Part shown: positions 1-27,959 of the stretch, in pieces
Position numbering within the stretch: position 1 is the first letter of the stretch
Layout: the number at the start of each line of letters is the position of its first letter
NCBI GenBank assembly: GCA_013399305.1
Contig: VXAI01000118.1
Coordinates: 330,970 to 394,969, forward strand
Direction: 5' to 3'
DNA: 64,000 nucleotides
DNA from: Rostratula benghalensis
Lineage: Eukaryota; Chordata; Aves; Charadriiformes; Rostratulidae
Position numbers and translations under genes: made by a program
The notes under the pieces: generated by a model
The model's input: the letters and a program-made list of their open reading frames with translations, nothing else
What the model was told of the DNA's origin: nothing
Databases searched by the model: none

Positions 1-2748
1 TTTTCTCGGGCCACTGGTTCTTGTGAACATCGACGAGGCACAATTTTTGCTTGCTGAATAGGAGCAACTAATTTCTTACCGTGCCTCAATTTCCATGTCT
101 ATAAAATTCATGCAACAATATTGTCTTTGATAAAATGCTTTGAGATCTATAGTTTAAAACTGCTGTGTTAGTACCATTATTCATAGTCTTATTATTAGGT
201 AGATGCCAAGATTTCTAATTAGAGAGTTGGTGTCTCCTTTGAAATCAAAGTACAATATAAATATANAAAATACAAATAATAAAGGAAATTGCTTTACATA
301 GGTTTAATTTAATCTGAGTACATTCAAACCACTTATAAATATGTATATATCCTGGTGATATAACCAGTAAATTAACTAAGTATTCCCATTTTACACCTTT
401 AGAAACTGGTGTACAAAGAGGTGAAGTCTTCACTGTCTTTAAGTAATTAAATTTTAAGGCAAGGAAGAGATTCAAGAAGGTCCTATGCTTTGGCCTTTAT
501 TTCAAATAGTTGAGCACAGGGTCTTGCCATACGTTCTGTTTGAGAGATCTCATAAACATAGGTCTGTGTAAAGGGGTAGAAGCCTCACTGTGTTTTTTGA
601 GGTCATTACTGAAGCCATGTGCCAAAGCAGGAATGCTGTGATCTGGGTGAGACTGGAAACCAAGGGTCTCATTGTTTGCTTTTGAACTCAAAATATGAGC
701 AGTGTCTTAGAAAAAAAAAACCAAACCAAACCAACAAAAAACCCCAAATCACTGCAACAGATATGAGCAACACGGATGTCTTTTTCAGGCAGCCATTGTT
801 GAAGGAATTCTGGAAATAAATGGGTGTAACGTACTTGATGATGATGTTTCTGGCAGGTTTTTGAAATATCAGATTTCATCTAAGTTCTGCTATTTGGTCT
901 TTGAGACTGAAAAAGTACTTGTTAGACTTCCATCATCTGTGTTCATGGACTACTATGGACCAATGAGAATAGCATCAAGTAAAAGATTTTATAGAAGGTC
1001 AGGTATGAGAGCTGAGCATAGTGTATGGGATTTTGTGCAACTACAGGTACATACAGAGGAGAATGTTTAGAGCTGTTTTTCTGCCAGTTTCTGTTGATTT
1101 CAGTCTACCTTGCACAACTGCAGGCTTTTCCTTTGCATAATTCTAAGTGGGCTTCGTGGAAGTTGTGGGAAGCCTGAGCTTAATATGGAGCCAGATTATC
1201 AGCAGTCATGAGATATTCCTAACTGTCATTACTGAGGAAATAAAACAGGAAAAGCATGGGCTTCTTTGAGTCATCGAGATGCCATTATTTCAACCACTAC
1301 ATGGATTTTAATTTGTCATACTGCTCTTGATACTGATGAGCATTCAGTCCTTGCTGTCAAGCATATGCTCAATTTCCAGCTCCTCCTTGTTATGCTTACC
1401 TGCTGCTTCCAGTTGCAAATGCAACAACTCATCTGCATTCGAGTATCACTTGCTATTTTTGAACTCGATACGACTTGGAACGGTTGTCACCAGAATATTG
1501 GCCAGCTCTGTAGAGCAGCTGTATTGATTCTCACTTACCCTAGGTTGAATGTTGAAACTGGAAGTGGGTGGTTAATAATTAGATTAAGTAATTTCCTATA
1601 TAAATACACTTCTGTTTCTGCTGCTAAAGGACTCCTTTGCATGCTGTTAACTTCCTGCTTTGAGAAAGAAGGATACAGAGATTAATGCTGTTTAACGTGA
1701 CGGTGCTGTTTCTCTTTGAAAAGAATCCACACACTCCATGGAGATGTTACTGTCTTTAATGATCCCTCTTTTATGTGTGATGTCACAGTTCATTTAGAGC
1801 TGAGAAACAGGGCTGGATTTCAGACAAAGAATTCTTTATTCTATATAAGCATTTTGCAAGCTTTTGTTACTTACATTTTTGTTACAGACATCTGATGGCC
1901 AGCCTATGGAGGTATGGAAAGGGAAAAGGGCCTTTTGGTGTGAGAGGGTGTTCCTTTAGGTTATGATGAAGTTGCCTCTCTCTCATGATTGTCCTCCCTT
2001 CTCTTCCTTATGTCTTTCACGTAATTCACTGGGAGCTGTAGCTGAGAAATGCATATTTGGAGGATGGGAGAGGTTTTTTGCTACTCTTCTCTACATGAGT
2101 ATTTTAAGTAGGAATGTAATTACAGGACATTTTTTGATTCTGCAGTTTGTGGAAATTGTCCTGAAGTCATTCTTGAACAATTCACTGTGAGATGCAGACT
2201 TGCAGGACTTACCTGTGTAGTTGTGGGCTGGCCAGAAACACAGCTGTGCGTGTGGCTGTTAGGGATTGCAAGCCCGTTAGAAGTGGAAGCTGCAGTTGGA
2301 AAAGTTGGGGAAGAAAACTGCTGGGTTTGCCTTTAGAACACCACACACTGTTTTCTGCGGGCAGCTCCTGGCATCAGCGCATCCGTAGTCCTGAATAGCT
2401 CAAAGTGCCAGGAATGCCCTAAGTTGTGTTGGCAAAGAGCAAGTGTAAGTGTTACTCAAATGCTCTTTTCTCCTAATTATTTTCAGTATGATGTGCAACA
2501 GGAGGTGCCTCTCATACTCTTCAGGCTCCGTATATACATAGACTTCTATATAATACAGAGAGCTTTATTTTCACATTTTAACTGTCTTTTGCTGCATTGC
2601 AGAAAGTCCTCACCAGTTTTAAAAGTAAGGATAATTCCTAATCCAAACATCCATTTTTTACTTTTACATCTTTAAAGGTTCTCACACAACCATGTTGTGG
2701 AACTTCATTTTCCTTCTTGTCCTTGGGTTCTTTTGTCTTTGTCATAGT

Positions 2749-2890
2749 CATCCCTGGAGGTGTTCAAGGCCAGGCTGGATGGGACTTTGAGCAGCCTGGT
2801 CTAGTGGGAGGTGTCCCTGGCCAGGGCACAGGGGTTGGAACTGGATGATCTTTAAGGTCCCTTCTAACCCAACCATTCTATGATCCTGTG
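2749..2890 (+). mobile_element. CR1 LINE fragment, 3' end
   Basis: The stretch begins with the CR1 hallmark TCCCTGGAGGTGTTCAAGG and runs through the conserved 'gggaggtgtccctg' and 'ggaactggatgatctttaaggt' blocks. It ends at the terminal repeat ATTCTATGATCCTGTG. Orientation is sense on +. This is a 5'-truncated copy, the usual state of avian CR1, and has no coding capacity. Confidence 0.93.
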
Positions 2891-3059
2891 TTAGATGATG
2901 CAGTGCCCTTTTACTGTGAGAATAAAGCATGTGCTTTCACCCTGGTAATAATAAAGTTTGCTAAACTGAGAACTCCCCCCAGATATGTTTTGCTAATGAT
3001 GAAGTTTCTCATAACTTTCAAAACAGTATTGGAAAATTCAGTGTGGTATTGCAGAACAT

Positions 3060-3165
3060 TCTTACCTACTTTAGTGTCATCTGCAAAGTTACTGAGGGTG
3101 CAGTCCAGATCACTGATAAAGATGTTAAAGAGACCCGGCCCCAGTACCGAGCCCCACCACAACCT
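3060..3165 (-). mobile_element. CR1 reverse-transcriptase relic
   Basis: Read on the minus strand, this encodes a recognisable piece of the LINE reverse transcriptase, including the motifs GSVLGPGLFNIF and LSNFADDTKVG. FADD is the catalytic YxDD-type box of CR1-like elements. The frame stays open to about 2911, but the sequence beyond FADDTKVGK no longer resembles the family. It lies about 170 bp from a CR1 3' end in the opposite orientation, so the two are separate or rearranged insertions. Confidence 0.8.
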
Positions 3166-4698
3166 TCAGGATCAGATCAGCCTCTCTGCTTTCTTTCCTT
3201 TTCTTTGCTGCAGAGGAACTGGTACCTTAATGGGTGTATTCAAAGTTTCTCCGAAATGGTAATATTTTCCATTCATTAATTTAAATCCAAATTCAGAAAT
3301 TATTTGTTATGTTTCTCAAAGCACAAATTTTTTTACAGTAACATACCATGTTTTGAGAATTGGTCATTTTGAGACTTTCCGAGACTTTAGTAAATCATGG
3401 ATTTAACAGGATTTCCTGACATCTGAGATGCATGCTGATTATAATTAGATTCCACCTGAATTTTTCATACACTTTTCATTACTTTTCTTCTGTTACTATA
3501 TTTTTAAGCACGTGGCATGTCTGTTATTAAGCTATCAAACAGTTGATTTAGTACAAGTTTAATGTGTCCACACTTGCTTACTTTTCTGAAGCATTTTTTT
3601 TCAATTCTAGTGACTTTTCATTTTCAATTTTTATTTCAGTGTATTGCTGCACTGAAATAAGATATTTGTTATAATTTTGATTCTTTTGTGTGTGTATAGC
3701 AGACATGAAAAAAAAAGTGTGAAGAAAAGAGAACTTTACATGTATAAAATGCAAACTTTGCATACATACCTATGGCAATTCTGATTGCTATTGAAACACA
3801 TGTGACAGTGGAGTCTTTTGGGAGTCTAGCAGGCAGTTTAAAATTACTTGCTAGTATTATTTGGATTATAGTTGGATAATTATAGGTTATTAGCCAAGGG
3901 TCTTTAAGTAGCTTGCAAACCTTAAATAGTCTACAATCCTGAGGAGGCCTTAATATATGTCTTCGTGAGATACCTGTAACTGTCTTACAAATTTGGATAC
4001 TTCCATGATGTAGGGTAAACCAGTAAGAAAGCAGCGAGTTGACTTGAAAGTGCTCATTTGCAATAATCTGTTCCCATTGTTCGGTGCTGCTGCCTCCTGA
4101 GATTCAGGTGACTAGGAAGATAAGAATTTTGGGGAATTTCAATGGTGTCTTACTGGAATCATCGCTTCTGATTATGGTTCAAGCAGGGGATTTCAAAGAC
4201 CTGACAACATTGTGAATAAAATGAGCTCGTTGCATTGTAAGTGGAATCTGTGGCTGTCAAAACATTTTTGTTTCTCCCCAGCTCCTGTTGGGCTGTGACT
4301 TCCATTGGAGCCCATCAGTAGCATGCTTGAATCCTCCTGACTGGCTCCTAATCAATATTAGAAGCCACTGAAGTGTGCATTGGTGTTTGAGGTGATGTCT
4401 CTTGCCTTCTACTAGAAGGAAAAGAGAGGAGTAAAACTGGACAAGAACCTGCAGACGTGGCAAATGAAGGCCATAGACTATAAGCCCATCCAGATAAAGG
4501 TAGATTTTAGTGTCATTTTTTCAATCTTGCAGTAAAAACCTTGAGGTAGGAAACAGAATGTGTAATTTGCCAGTAAATATCGTAGTATTTCTTCTGCTTT
4601 TGTTTGGCCACCCACATATGCCAATCCTTCTTTCTGAAGTACAGCTCCAAGAAAAACTGATTTTTGAAGACTCTTGGTGTGGCTTGGTTTTCCCCGTG

Positions 4699-4858
4699 AA
4701 GCAGTGTTTGGATTCTGGTGCCTTTAAGCGGTGTGTGGACTCTAATGTCCTTAAGTAATGCTTGGACTCTGGCATCTTTAAAGTGTTGGGACTCTCGTGT
4801 CTTTAAGCAGTGTGCAGTTCTGTGTTTTATTAAAGAGTGTTGTGTGAGCTGTAAGATC
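4699..4858. repeat. Degenerate 27-bp tandem repeat, about six copies
   Basis: Successive units start at 4699, 4726, 4753, 4780, 4805 and 4832. Each begins AAGCAGTG or a close variant, carries TGGACTCT in the middle and ends in TCTTT or similar. The fourth unit is 25 bp and the last two are the most diverged. The 27-bp period is a multiple of three, so a minus-strand frame stays open through it (4513-4968), but that translation resembles no protein known to me. Confidence 0.85.
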
Positions 4859-5156
4859 TGAGAGGCGCAGTGGCAGTGAGGACGTAGCCACTCATTCCTG
4901 GGAGGACATTTTAATAGAGTTTGAGGCAGAAGGGATGGTAAGATCATGTCGGTTAACATGTAAGTCATGAGTCACCACATCACCTTTCTTTTCAATCCAA
5001 TGACTTCTATCTAACTTGAGCATGTCTTCTAAAGGAGTATGTAGTCTTGGTCAAGAACAAGATGCACTGAATTGGCTGCTGTCTTTCTTAACTTTCTCCA
5101 GAGGTTAACCACACTTACTTATAAAAATGTCTGCCTTATTTATACTTTGAATTTCG

Positions 5157-5545
5157 TAGAATCATAGAATGATTTGGGTCAGAAGGAACTTTAAAGATTC
5201 CAAGGTAGTTCCAACCTCCCTGTCATGGGCGGGGACACCTCCCTCTAGACCAGGTTGCTCAAAGGCCCATCCAGCCTGGCCTTGAACCCCTCCAGGGATG
5301 GGGCAGCAACAACTTTTCTGGGCAACCCATTCCAGTGTCTCATCACCCTCATAGCAAAGAATTTCTTCTGATATCTCATCTAAATCTCCTCTCTTTCAGT
5401 TTAAAACCGTCACCCCTTGTCCTATTGCTCCACTCCCCGATCAAAAGTTCCTCCCCATTTTCCCTTCAGATACTGGAAGGCTGCTCTAAGGTCTCCTTGG
5501 AGCCTTCTCTTCTCCAGGCTGAACATCCCCAATTCTCTCAGCCTT
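5157..5545 (-). mobile_element. CR1 LINE fragment, about 390 bp
   Basis: The + strand shows the reverse complement of the CR1 3' end, starting with TAGAATCATAGAATGATTTG. The conserved 'cctggccttgaacccctccaggg', 'agaatttcttct' and 'tcttctccaggctgaac' blocks follow. It is a 5'-truncated insertion, antisense to EXT2, inside an intron. A 86-residue + frame within it is not a gene. Confidence 0.95.
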
Positions 5546-6342
5546 CAGATTCCAGTCATTGTTATTTGTTATGTCTTCCTCTAGTTGCTTGAAGATACGT
5601 GGCATTTTTCTTTCTGTGTATATACTTGTGCATGTTTATCGAATCCATTTTTTGTTCCTTCTTTTAAAAAGCTGAATGTATTGATCTCTAAGTTCCACCA
5701 TAAGGCATTTTCTCCTGACTTCAAATAACTTAAATGGTTCTTTCCTAAATGATTTCCAGTGTTTTACCATGCTTTAAAAAATACAACCAAATAATTTGAC
5801 CTGTGAATTTCCATTATTATATACTCTAGTGTTCTATTATACTTATAAGGATGCTGTAGAGCACAAGTAGGATACTTTTGCAATGATATAGCTTAATTTG
5901 TCAGTGTCACTTAGGGCTCTGAAAATGAAAGAAATTACTTATACACAGAATCTACTCTTTAACTGTCAATAGCAATTCACATTTTAGGTATATGTAAATT
6001 TTTAATTGATGCGATGAAATTTAGTTTTCTGAGCACTTGGTGGATCCAACGTTCTCTTCCAAATTCTTTATGACCCTAGATGTGCAGTGTTTATGTATTG
6101 GTGCTTCAAATTCTTTTAAATAGTAGTAGTTGAATAAAATGTCCTAAATCAATACATAATACTGCTGACTCTTATCTTGTCTTCATGTGCTTCCCTCTTT
6201 GCCTTTACTGAAAGTCAGGGGACATTGGCCATTAAGAAGCTTTTGTTTAAGATGTAAGGGGAAAAAAGTGAACAGAACAAGCCATGCAGACTTGTTGAGA
6301 GGTGCAGTATTGAATTCCATTTCTTTTAATTTTTCTCTCTAG

Positions 6343-21966
<15,624 letters not shown>

Positions 21967-22275
21967 AGGTGACTGTGAGACAAACCTGAGTGATGAAAAA
22001 GGTGACCAAAAAAGTGCTATCAGGAATGTAAGGCCCTGAAGACAAAAGTCACTGGAGAGTGGGTTACATCTGAGACAGATGGGAATTAATGTTTTATTCT
22101 GGTATGTTATCTTCCCTTTACATTGCACAAAGATGTCATGGAAAGCTGAAAAACTGCCTCTCTGGTGCTCACAGAGGATTGAATCTATTCATGGGTCCTC
22201 CCAGAAATGTCAGACACACACTTTTTCTCCAAAGGAGGCTTTGCACTTGAAAGAATAAACCAGAATCTCACTCTC
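21967..22275 (+). other. EXT2: EXT2 3'UTR, minimal extent
   Basis: This sequence follows the EXT2 stop. The first AATAAA comes 288 nt after the stop, with GT-rich sequence downstream (CTCTGTGGTCTGACTGG), so a short 3'UTR could end near 22275. Further AATAAA hexamers at 23167-23172 and 24438-24448 could define longer forms. The choice cannot be settled from sequence alone. Confidence 0.55.
22254..22259 (+). terminator. EXT2: Candidate proximal poly(A) signal of EXT2
   Basis: An AATAAA hexamer in AAGAATAAACC, 288 nt after the stop, with a GT-rich element 20-35 nt downstream. Confidence 0.5.
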
Positions 22276-24437
22276 TGTGGTCTGACTGGCATGACTGCCC
22301 TCTTCTACCAAACGTGCTGGAGTTCTCTGATTTGTGAGCATCCATCCATTCAAAGCAACTGTCTGCAATGTATTGCTGCTCTCTTTTGGGAGGAGCTCAT
22401 TGCCCGTGCAGTTGGTGGGCCTCTGGCTTTTGAGCTTAATTGTTGTCTAAAGTAACGGCATAATGAATTTTTTTCTTCCAGACAGATGTTTATTTTTTTA
22501 CAACATCAGCAACAAAAATCTGCGTGTTGTCACGTGGTTTAAAGGGCAAAGGGTTTTGTTACTTAAATTATTTATAAGCAAATGGAGACACAGAGCAGCT
22601 GGAAGGATGGTCTCCTTCCAAGCAGAGACCTGCAGAACAGAGCTCCAATTGCTACCCCTCTTCTGCAAAAATCTCAGGTTTTCTGCCACCTCCATGCAAG
22701 GGGCGGTGACTCTGTCAAAACTGGTTGTATTAGACACAAGAGATGTAGCTTTCAGCCTTGCTGTATTTTTTTTTTTTTATTTCTATTATCAGAACAGTGG
22801 TCAGGTTACAGTTTTACATTGCAGGCACACACAGAATAAGAGCTATGAAGTAGGGTTTTCACATCTGAATCCTCTTCAGCAAGCAATATGTCGTAGTACT
22901 GATTTGTAAAACACTTGAATCTACAGAAATTCCCAGTTAAAGCCTCAGTGTGCGGGGGTTACCTGTATCACTGCTAACGCACATTTACAAACTCTCATAA
23001 ATTACCCTTTGCCGGAAAAACTCCTGGGTCTTTGCTTGTAATGTAACTAAGGAACTGAAACGTGCAGCTTAGGAAGGCTTTTAGAGAGGCTTTACATTTC
23101 TTAAGGGCACTGGAATTGTTTCTCAAAACTGAAGTTAACCTGAAAATTAAAAGCAGTAAAATTAGAAATAAAATTGCCCAAACCATTATCTCTTGTCCTT
23201 CAATATTAAAGATCATCCCCAGTTGGGCTGAGAAAGGAATCTCTGTTCCAGCTCCACTGCTAAAATGTTTGTTACAAGGTGTAAGGGTGATTTCACTGTC
23301 TTCTGAAACCTCTGTTGCTGCCCCTTACAGAGACATCCTACTTGATGGGCTGTTTCTCTGTTCCGCTGCGAGCAACCTTATTCCTCCGATTGTGCCAAAC
23401 CCCAAACAATAGGACAAGTGTTAAGCATCACGGTTCACCCCCTCTCCTAAGCTGGATAGGCAGCAGTGACAGAAACCAAATGAAAGTCAGGCTGGAAACA
23501 GGAAACATCTGCTCCTATTTGTCTCACCCCCACTAAGACTTATCTTATTGCCCAGTGCGGTGGATGTGCTGGGAATGAAAATCATATTGGAACAATAGCT
23601 CTGAGGGGATGCTTCGCTTCATAACTCCCCTGGGATGTGCCTGTAAACTGCATTGGCTGATTCTCTGGGAATGTTTAATTACTAGTCAATGTTTTTTCAC
23701 TGCAGTCTGTGTTCCGTTCCTGCCTTGCTGTGGCAGGGAGTGTTGGGGTGCTGGGAGGATGGCTGGTGCAGTGACAACTTCTGCCCGCGCTGGTGGGTGT
23801 CACAGGATAAAAGAAGGCTTGTCACTCATTGTTCCTCCTTTGCAGCCTCTCATGCTCATTCACATGAACTTTCTGAATCTTCCTCTTGGTTGATGTCCTG
23901 GTGCTTGAGCATCAGGAGATACCAACGTTATTTGCCTTCAGAAATTTGGTTTAAAAGGGTCACTGTGATAGCGCAGTTGTCACCTCAGCTTGGGCTGTTC
24001 TTTCGGGGCCAGTGTCAGCCTGGCAGAGCACTGCAGTTTCACTGAGTTAACGTCTTCCTTACACAGAGTTATGAAGCTGCTGTGATTTCTTGGTTCTTTC
24101 TCAACCAGTAAAAAAATACACATTTTGCACAGTCTTAAAAGACACCAAGGATTTGAAATAGTTGGTGGCATATTTTTAGGTGGAGGCAGCCCAAGCAACC
24201 CTTCTAGACTGTAAACTGATCTATAGTCCCAGGTCAGTAAAAAGGCAGCAGGCCCTTGTGCCTGCATCCCAAAGCACCTGGTTGGATTCCCCTTCCACAA
24301 AGTGCCCAGTGACCCCTATCCGTCATTTTTTTCCTTTTGGCATTTTACAGTGGCTTCTATAGGGCCACCTCATTTAGATGGTGATTGGTCTCTGGTTTGT
24401 GCAATGAAGAAAATTGGGCAATTGACTGTAAAAATTA

Positions 24438-24448
24438 AATAAAATAAA
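24438..24448 (+). terminator. EXT2: Candidate distal poly(A) signals of EXT2
   Basis: Two overlapping AATAAA hexamers (24438-24443 and 24443-24448) lie in an A-rich stretch. Sequence with T and G runs follows (CTCTGTGTTTATAATAGTGATG). If used, the EXT2 3'UTR would be about 2.5 kb. No transposon interrupts the sequence between the stop and this site, which is compatible with a transcript. Confidence 0.4.
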
Positions 24449-26118
24449 AATGGCCTACTTCCCCTCTGTGTTTATAATAGTGATGTTCTTGATGAGAAAC
24501 CTGTATGGGTAAGATGTACCTGTATGCCTGATTTGGAATGGGTTTGTTGTTCAATCTTTAAATTGATCACTGTTAACTTTTCATCGTATATATGTTCTCA
24601 AAAACAGAGGTTGGTATTGGTATATTAAAAAGTAAATCCAGGGAGTGTTTGTTGTATTTTGCTTCTGGAGCTGCTCAAGGAAATGTGGATGTGTTTAGAA
24701 GGGAGAAGGGCAGTGACAGGCTGTTTGGCCACATAAATCTGTGTTAAACTTAAATATACACAGCGTACTCTAGAAAGATCTTGTCAATGTTTTGTCTTTC
24801 CCATAACTGGAGCTGGATGGTTGTCTTTGAAGTACAAGTTTGCTCTGCACGAATTCATCCCTGTCACCTTTTTGGAGACCATAGTTGTTACACTAATTTT
24901 ATGCCAAGATTTGACAGTAGCATTTATCTTGGGGAAATAGGGAACAGATCCTGTCTCTGTTGGTGAAGAGACAGCAAATGTTGAAGGAATTGTGCTTTTG
25001 AGAAAAGAGCTTTGGTGGAGCCATTGAGGTGGTAGACATCAGTGTGGTGGCAGCTCTGCTTCCAGCAGTGCTGCGGCTTCATCCCTGGGACAGGAGGTCC
25101 CAGCTCCTGCTCTTCATCCTCCTGCCATCCGTTGTGCTTCCACTGGTGGGATTCAAATCTGCTTTATTGCGGCAACCAGTTTCTTCCTGCCAATTATGAA
25201 TTCCAGGGCCTTGGAGGTGCAGATTTCAAAATAACTTCAAGGTGGGGTTTAGAGATGTTCAGCGGTTCTGCTGAACTGACTTGTTCTTTTTTTCTGCTGT
25301 CTGACTTGTTTTGCTTTTAGCTTGTATCAGTGAAGGTTGAGCACTCTGGACAAAATGTTTTCATGTCTTTCATTGGGTGATTTTAACGTTAAAATACCTC
25401 CAGAATTTACCATGAATGCACTCCATAATGAATGTCTGGTGCCCTGGGGACTCCTCTTGGGTGTAGAGCACCTTTTGATCAGGAAAGATCTCAGAATCAG
25501 CTTCTCTAGTCCTGCATCAATCTGGCCAGACCTTTCATATGCAGGCTGCGGTCATAACAGGGCTCCAGCACAACACAGGAAAGAGATGAGAAAATGGGAT
25601 TTGAATGCCCCAACCAGAGACCAGCCAGAGGGACTGTGGCTTTTTTTCATCACTCTTCTTAAAGACTTGCCTGATTAAATTTTAGCAGGACTGCTGCAAA
25701 GCATGTTCTTTTGTAAACTAAAATGTGAACTGCAGGTATTTCTTGCAGTCATGGATGGCCTCCTCCACGTGCTTAACACGAGGGAAAAAAACCCAACAAA
25801 ACAACATTCTACAAAGCTGTGTTAGATGATGCTAGAAAGTGAGCTGCTCCATCTGCCAACTTCAGTCTGGTCCTGGAGAGCAGGGAAGATCAGAGCAAAT
25901 AGTAAGTAAATATTCCACCTATTGTCTTGGGGATCTTTTATCCTGAAAGAAACCATTTCTGTCAAACTGACAGAAATCTCTGACCACAGTATTTGCATCT
26001 TGCTGTAGGATCTGAATGTTATTCCGTAACCAAGTAGTCTCTGCACACCTCTTGCTAACAGTGGTTTGTAGAGAGAAGTGGTATTTGCTTAGCAGAAAAA
26101 TGGGCTAGATCACTGTTC

Positions 26119-26452
26119 ATAGAAGCATAGAGCGGTTCACGTTGGAAGGGACCTTAAAGGTCACTGAGTTCCAGCCCTCTGCCATGGGCAGGGACACCTT
26201 CCACTAGACCAAGTTGCTAAAAGCGCCACCGAGCCTGGCCTTGAACTCCTCTGGGGAGGGAGTATCCACAGCTTCTCTGTTCCAGTGTCTCACCACCCTC
26301 ACAGGAAAGAATTTCTTCCTAATGTCTAACCTAAATTTCTCCTCTTACAGTTTGAAACTGTTATCCCTCGTCCTGTTGCTACAATCCCTCACAGAGCTCC
26401 TCCCCATCTCTCCTCTAGGAACTGGAAAGGGCTCTAAGGTCTCCACAGAGCC
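26119..26452 (-). mobile_element. CR1 LINE fragment
   Basis: The + strand is the reverse complement of a CR1 3' end. It starts near ATAGAAGCATAGAGCGG, then shows 'gttggaagggaccttaaaggtcac', 'cctggccttgaactcctctgggg' and 'ctcaccaccctcacaggaaagaatttcttcct'. It ends in the 'aaggtctccacagagcct' block. It is 5'-truncated. Confidence 0.94.
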
Positions 26453-27680
26453 TAAAGTAAAGTCCTTTTGCTTTGCTGTTGGGTGGTGGGTCCTGCAGCT
26501 GTATCTCACGCTGTTGGGAGTGCACATAGGCCTGCGTAGGTTCTTTTTGTGCCACTTGCCACTGCTGAGCACGGTAAGTTGAGCTTTGCAGTCCTTCTGC
26601 TTGAGGAAGGTCGGACTCCTACCCATTACTGCAGATAACCAACTGGAGAGAAGATGTGAAGCCTTGGTTGTCGGGCGGGTAAAGCCAGGATTGAACACCA
26701 GTATCCCAAGCCTGGTTTTAGCCGGAGAGCCCTGCTTTGTCTGAACCGTTAGAGGGGGTTTTTTGAGTTTTGGGTAGCTCAGTACCAAGGTAGAGGACCG
26801 TTAGCCTTGACTCTCAGTGTTGGCTTCCTTCAGGCTGCCCTGGCTCAAAGCCATTTGGAGACATTCCTGGTGCGCTCTGTGTAATTTCAGCCTGATGGAA
26901 ACGGCTGTAACACAGTCCCACCTCTGCTGATCTTCAGGATTCCCCTGTCTGCAGTTTCCCGCGGTTGCTTTGAAAGCGAGTTATGTTTCCCATTAAAGGA
27001 TAACAGCGACAATTGAGGCAATTAAGTGGAGTGGCGCGGAGTTAGCAGCACGCGGGGAGCTTTCCAACCAAAACCAGTGCGGCTCAAAGGCTCTCCCTGC
27101 AAGGTTGCCTGTTTGCCATCTTCATTTGTCTGGAAAAGGAGACAGTAATTCTCCTTCAAACGGCCTTTACTCGTTTTCAATGCCTGTTTACTTGCATAAA
27201 TAGGAAGTGCCTCTTCCCCAGACAAACAGGACAGCTCGGCAGTGGCTGTGGGCTGAGACTGAGGGAACGTGGTCGTGATTTCGTTAGGTCTGTGAACTTG
27301 AGTCAGTGCCCAGGCCCCTATGTGGGGGTGGGAGACAACAGATAGAATTGGGCAAGGAGAGAACCAGGTGTCTGTAAATACAAATAGTCCATGTTGTGAC
27401 TATTTCTGCAGAGGCATAAGAGTAAGAAAATACCAGTTTAATTGTTAGGCCACGTCTGATGGATTTTTATCCTGAATTTTAGTTGGTGGGGGATTGGAAA
27501 AAGGTGAAAGCTGGACCATGTGACCAACAAAGGTGTGAAGAACTTGCGCTATGAGGTTTTTCCCGTGTGATTATGAGACATGGCTGCTGTTGTATCCCGT
27601 GCTTCTAAGGATGAAGCTCATCTCTTCTACCTCCCACCCCCATTCTCTGCAGCAATGGGAACCTATAGAACTGAACTGAA

Positions 27681-27959
27681 GGGGGCTACAGGAGAGATGG
27701 GGAGGGATTCTTGATTAGGGAGTGGAGCGACAGGATGAGGGGTAGCGATTTTAACCTGAAAGAGGGGAGATTTAGATGAGATATTAGGAAGAAATTCTTT
27801 GCTGTGAGGGTGGTGAGGCACTGGAACAGGTTGCCCAGAGAAGCTGTGGCTGCCCTATCCTTGGAGGTGTTCAAGGCCAGGCTGGATGGGACACTGCCAG
27901 GTGTCCCTGCCCAGGGCAGGGGGGTGGAACTTGATTTTTAAGGCCCCTTCTCATCCAAA
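27681..27959 (+). mobile_element. CR1 LINE fragment, sense on +
   Basis: The sequence runs in CR1 sense: 'gggctacaggagagatggggagggattcttgatt', 'gaagaaattctttgctgtgagggtggtgaggcactgg', 'ggaggtgttcaaggccaggctgg' and 'ggtgtccctgcccaggg'. The copy fades before the terminal ATTCTATG repeats, so both ends are degraded. Confidence 0.93.

Larger units (their letters stand above)
1..6342 (+). other. EXT2: EXT2 intron (3' part), no coding exon seen
   Basis: The window opens inside an EXT2 intron that ends at the acceptor at 6341-6342. It is AT-rich. I see no reading frame here that resembles an EXT2 exon or any other protein except CR1. It holds two CR1 3'-end fragments, one CR1 reverse-transcriptase relic and a 27-bp tandem repeat, each listed separately. 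The remainder is unassigned intronic sequence. Confidence 0.75.

Noticed and set aside
4513..4968. 151-codon minus-strand frame with internal repeats
   Set aside because: The repeats are the 27-bp tandem array. There is no recognised domain and it lies within an EXT2 intron.
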